Source: Candidatus Borrarchaeota archaeon (GTDB lineage: Archaea > Asgardarchaeota > Sifarchaeia > Borrarchaeales > Borrarchaeaceae). From it: a stretch of DNA of 6,314 nt. The notes under the pieces were generated by a model. The model worked only from the letters and a program-made list of their open reading frames with translations. It searched no databases and was not told the DNA's origin. Positions 4,155 through 6,314 of this stretch are shown one piece after another (the stretch's first letter is position 1; each line of letters opens with the position of its first letter). The position numbers and the translations under genes were made by a program. The stretch lies in NCBI GenBank assembly GCA_016840645.1, contig JAEORY010000241.1, positions 1-6,314 on the forward strand, written 5' to 3'.

Positions 4155-6314
4155 TTATGTTGGGACGATATAGTAAAAGTACACACTCTCGACTGTAACC
4201 TTTTCTACGATTTTTTCGTTTTCTAATTCTCTCAGCTCTTTCGCAATGCGTTCCGTTTTGACTCCTAGGATTTTACTAAGACTACTTACTGCAGCTACTC
4301 CTTCTTTTGCCAATATAGATAAGATCATCGCTCTAAGCGGTTTCTCAGCAGCACCAATCCCCTTTGGCAATTTTTTAGATATCTTTCTTACAAATTCATG
4401 TTCAGTCAATAGTGTTTGTGGCAATTCCTCTTCTCCAACACGAAAGAGGCGACCATGTCCGATCTTGGTGATTTTTCGCAGAAATTCAGGTTCTGCAGAA
4501 GCCTCTTCAGTGCAAATACAGATTGCTGAGATTGTTATCTTTTTTCTAATAACCTCTACAGCTTCTTTAAGTGCGAATTCTTCCGGAGTTGGTTGAGGTG
4601 CTGTAGGTACTCCATCTGAGACTAGAATAATATGTTTCGTTGCAGAAGTTGACCCTTCTCTCATCATCATAAAACGCGCGATCCTCAATGCCTCGCCAAT
4701 ATTCGTCTCATCTCCCCTGCTCAAGACGAACAGATCCAGGATCTTTTTTGTGAGAATATTCGGATCGTCTGTTAAACGAAGTTCTTTCTTACCTTTATTA
4801 CTGAATGAAACAATCCCCATTCGATCCCCATATTTGGAACTCATTAATGCTAATGCTGACGCCGCTTTTTTAGCATGTAGGAGTTTGTTTCCTTCAAGCA
4901 TTGTACCACTTATATCCAAAAGTAAAATTATCTCAATGCGCGTTCGAGGTTCTCTCTGAAAGGCCATTATATCTTCACGTTCGACAGAAGTTCGCCCTGC
5001 TCTAATGGTATTCTTAATAGTTTCTTTAATGGAAACATCTCGATAGCGGTCGCCTGTACGAAATTTTCTAGTTCCTACAATTTTTCCTGATCCTGAAAAT
5101 GCTTTTTTGCCTATAGGGTGAGCACCTTCACTCAAAGAGGGTGCGTATCCCCATATCCTCGGAAATAATTCTTCTAAGAATACCTGCGCCGCTTTCGTGC
5201 TTAAAACCCATCCTGGGAATGTAGTTTCTAGAACTTTCATTTCTCCAAGTCTTTCGAACAGCTGTTCGAGCGCCTTTAGTTTAAGTTTTTTAATGAGCTG
5301 TTTTCCAGTTTCTCTCTCTATATCTCGCCTCAACTCATCCGGCATTACTTTGAATCCAAACTCTGTTCTTTCAGTCTTAAACATCTGCTCTAATAGCTTT
5401 TCATGAGCTTTTGTAAGGGTTAGATCTGGCCTGTTTTCAATTCGCGCTAAGATTATGTCATAGTGACCGTAGCGTAGGAGTTTCTGTATCTCCTTTTCCG
5501 TCATCAATTCTTTAATGATCTTTCGAATCTCGCTTTCTTTGAACTGTTCAAACGTAGCCGTTGCTGTTTTTTCAAAAATGTCCAAAATAACGTCAGTTGG
5601 CTTTCGTGATCTTTCAACTGTAGGCCTTAACCTTATTCTATGCGGTAATGTGATTATAGCTGATTTTAAAATGTCTCGTGAAGTAAGAGACTGTGACTCA
5701 TTCATTGAGGAAAAGGCTTCCAGTAACTCAAAAAACCTGATTCCTCCTCTCGTGCTTACTCCTCTTAAGATGTCTTCATGCGCTCGGGTGTTTCTTAGAA
5801 GTCTCATAGCAAGCAGATACTCTTTGGAAAACATCTTTTCTCTTGCAATATTTACTTCTTTTGCAACGATTTCTTTTTCCGCGTCATCATCCTTGACATA
5901 GTCCAGCTGAATAACATCGAATCTATCTAAGAGATCTTGGGGTAACACATCAATTGCACCATAATCTCCCGTAGCAATTATTATTAGATCCAGTGCAGGG
6001 ATTTTCTCTTCAAAATGACCAATTTCGATGTGATCTCCGCCTTCCATAGTTACTAATAATGTATTGATCACACGCTCTTGCATTCTATCGATGAAGTCGA
6101 GGACAAGTACCCCATTATTCGCCCTTAGCACCTTCCCTGGGCTAAAAGATCTGATATCGTGGGTGCCGAGAACAATAGCTTGTTCGGGGTCAATGTCGCC
6201 TATGATGTCCTCGGGAACTAATTCGGGGCTGCCCTGTATTCGTGTTATCCTCTCTTCACCAGAGATCTCTATCATTTCCTGACTTTCTTTTTCACACCAA
6301 GGACATTGTGACTC
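4155..6314 (-). CDS. Mg-chelatase-like AAA+ / VWA protein with C-terminal winged helix, 5' end cut
   Basis: The frame is open to the window edge and 719 residues are visible (numbered from the edge); the Walker A part lies outside. Residues 1-230 are the second half of an AAA+ domain of the magnesium chelatase ChlI/MoxR type: a CPWC pair (Cys4, Cys7), QGSPELVPEDIIGDIDP, Walker B region GVLVLDFIDRM (Asp73, but Phe74 where catalytic Glu is expected), ATGDYG at 114-119 where sensor-1 Asn is expected, LLDRF (Arg131) and STRGG (Arg189). A charged helical linker (about 240-420) leads to RYRD and a VWA domain (about 461-630) with an intact MIDAS metal site: DISGT (Asp467, Ser469, Thr471), Thr537 and Asp567. 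Residues 658-716 read as a winged helix. Such AAA-VWA pairs usually remodel or insert metal into partner proteins; the partner is unknown here. The ATG at 6275 is internal, not a credible start. Chelatase activity is not shown. Confidence 0.85.
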   Translation of the reverse strand, partial: ESQCPWCEKESQEMIEISGEERITRIQGSPELVPEDIIGDIDPEQAIVLGTHDIRSFSPGKVLRANNGVLVLDFIDRMQERVINTLLVTMEGGDHIEIGHFEEKIPALDLIIIATGDYGAIDVLPQDLLDRFDVIQLDYVKDDDAEKEIVAKEVNIAREKMFSKEYLLAMRLLRNTRAHEDILRGVSTRGGIRFFELLEAFSSMNESQSLTSRDILKSAIITLPHRIRLRPTVERSRKPTDVILDIFEKTATATFEQFKESEIRKIIKELMTEKEIQKLLRYGHYDIILARIENRPDLTLTKAHEKLLEQMFKTERTEFGFKVMPDELRRDIERETGKQLIKKLKLKALEQLFERLGEMKVLETTFPGWVLSTKAAQVFLEELFPRIWGYAPSLSEGAHPIGKKAFSGSGKIVGTRKFRTGDRYRDVSIKETIKNTIRAGRTSVEREDIMAFQREPRTRIEIILLLDISGTMLEGNKLLHAKKAASALALMSSKYGDRMGIVSFSNKGKKELRLTDDPNILTKKILDLFVLSRGDETNIGEALRIARFMMMREGSTSATKHIILVSDGVPTAPQPTPEEFALKEAVEVIRKKITISAICICTEEASAEPEFLRKITKIGHGRLFRVGEEELPQTLLTEHEFVRKISKKLPKGIGAAEKPLRAMILSILAKEGVAAVSSLSKILGVKTERIAKELRELENEKIVEKVTVESVYFYYIVPT

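Noticed and set aside
6273..6275. ATG at 6275 as the true start of the AAA-VWA gene
   Set aside because: The frame stays open to the window edge, the conserved protein would start in the middle of the AAA+ domain without Walker A, and the CPWC pair just upstream is in frame.
4246..6282. Several open frames of 69 to 128 codons on the plus strand opposite the AAA-VWA gene
   Set aside because: They are serine- and leucine-rich antisense translations of a clear coding gene, with no start signals of their own.

Overview
The window is a piece of an AT-rich archaeal chromosome. The evidence for Archaea is the adjacent genes for ribosomal protein L21e and RNA polymerase subunit F (Rpb4-like), Shine-Dalgarno sequences of the GGTGA type, BRE/TATA-like boxes upstream of several genes, and a two-gene SufCB iron-sulfur scaffold without SufS, SufE or SufD. 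I cannot assign a phylum from the sequence alone.

Layout. On the minus strand at the left edge lie rpl21e (282-584) and, 19 nt downstream, the 5' part of rpoF (1-262, cut by the window edge), an information-processing operon. A 342-nt gene-free region (585-926) separates this from a divergent plus-strand pair, sufC (927-1679) and sufB (1692-2918). The bases just before the sufC start can form two mutually exclusive hairpins around the ribosome binding site. A gene-poor stretch follows (2919-3460). It holds a candidate 33-residue minus-strand gene with its own TATA-like box and strong SD, a small GC-rich patch with hairpin potential, and T-rich tracts. Two paralogous 2x[4Fe-4S]-type ferredoxins come next on the plus strand (3461-3679 and 3783-3995), each with its own promoter-like box and SD. 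After a terminator and a strong 49-nt inverted repeat, a large minus-strand gene (4155 to beyond 6314, 5' end outside the window) converges on the ferredoxins.

How the genes fit together. SufC (ATPase) and SufB (scaffold) should build Fe-S clusters; the two ferredoxins are obvious client proteins and carry electrons, so 927-3995 reads as an iron-sulfur block. The second ferredoxin lacks one cluster-I cysteine, so the paralogues probably differ in cluster type and potential. The large convergent gene encodes a magnesium-chelatase-like AAA+ / VWA protein. It has an intact VWA metal site, but its Walker B and sensor-1 positions look degenerate, and it ends in what looks like a winged-helix domain. 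That combination, and the leader structure before sufC, are the most unusual signals here. No tRNA, rRNA, CRISPR array or insertion sequence was found.
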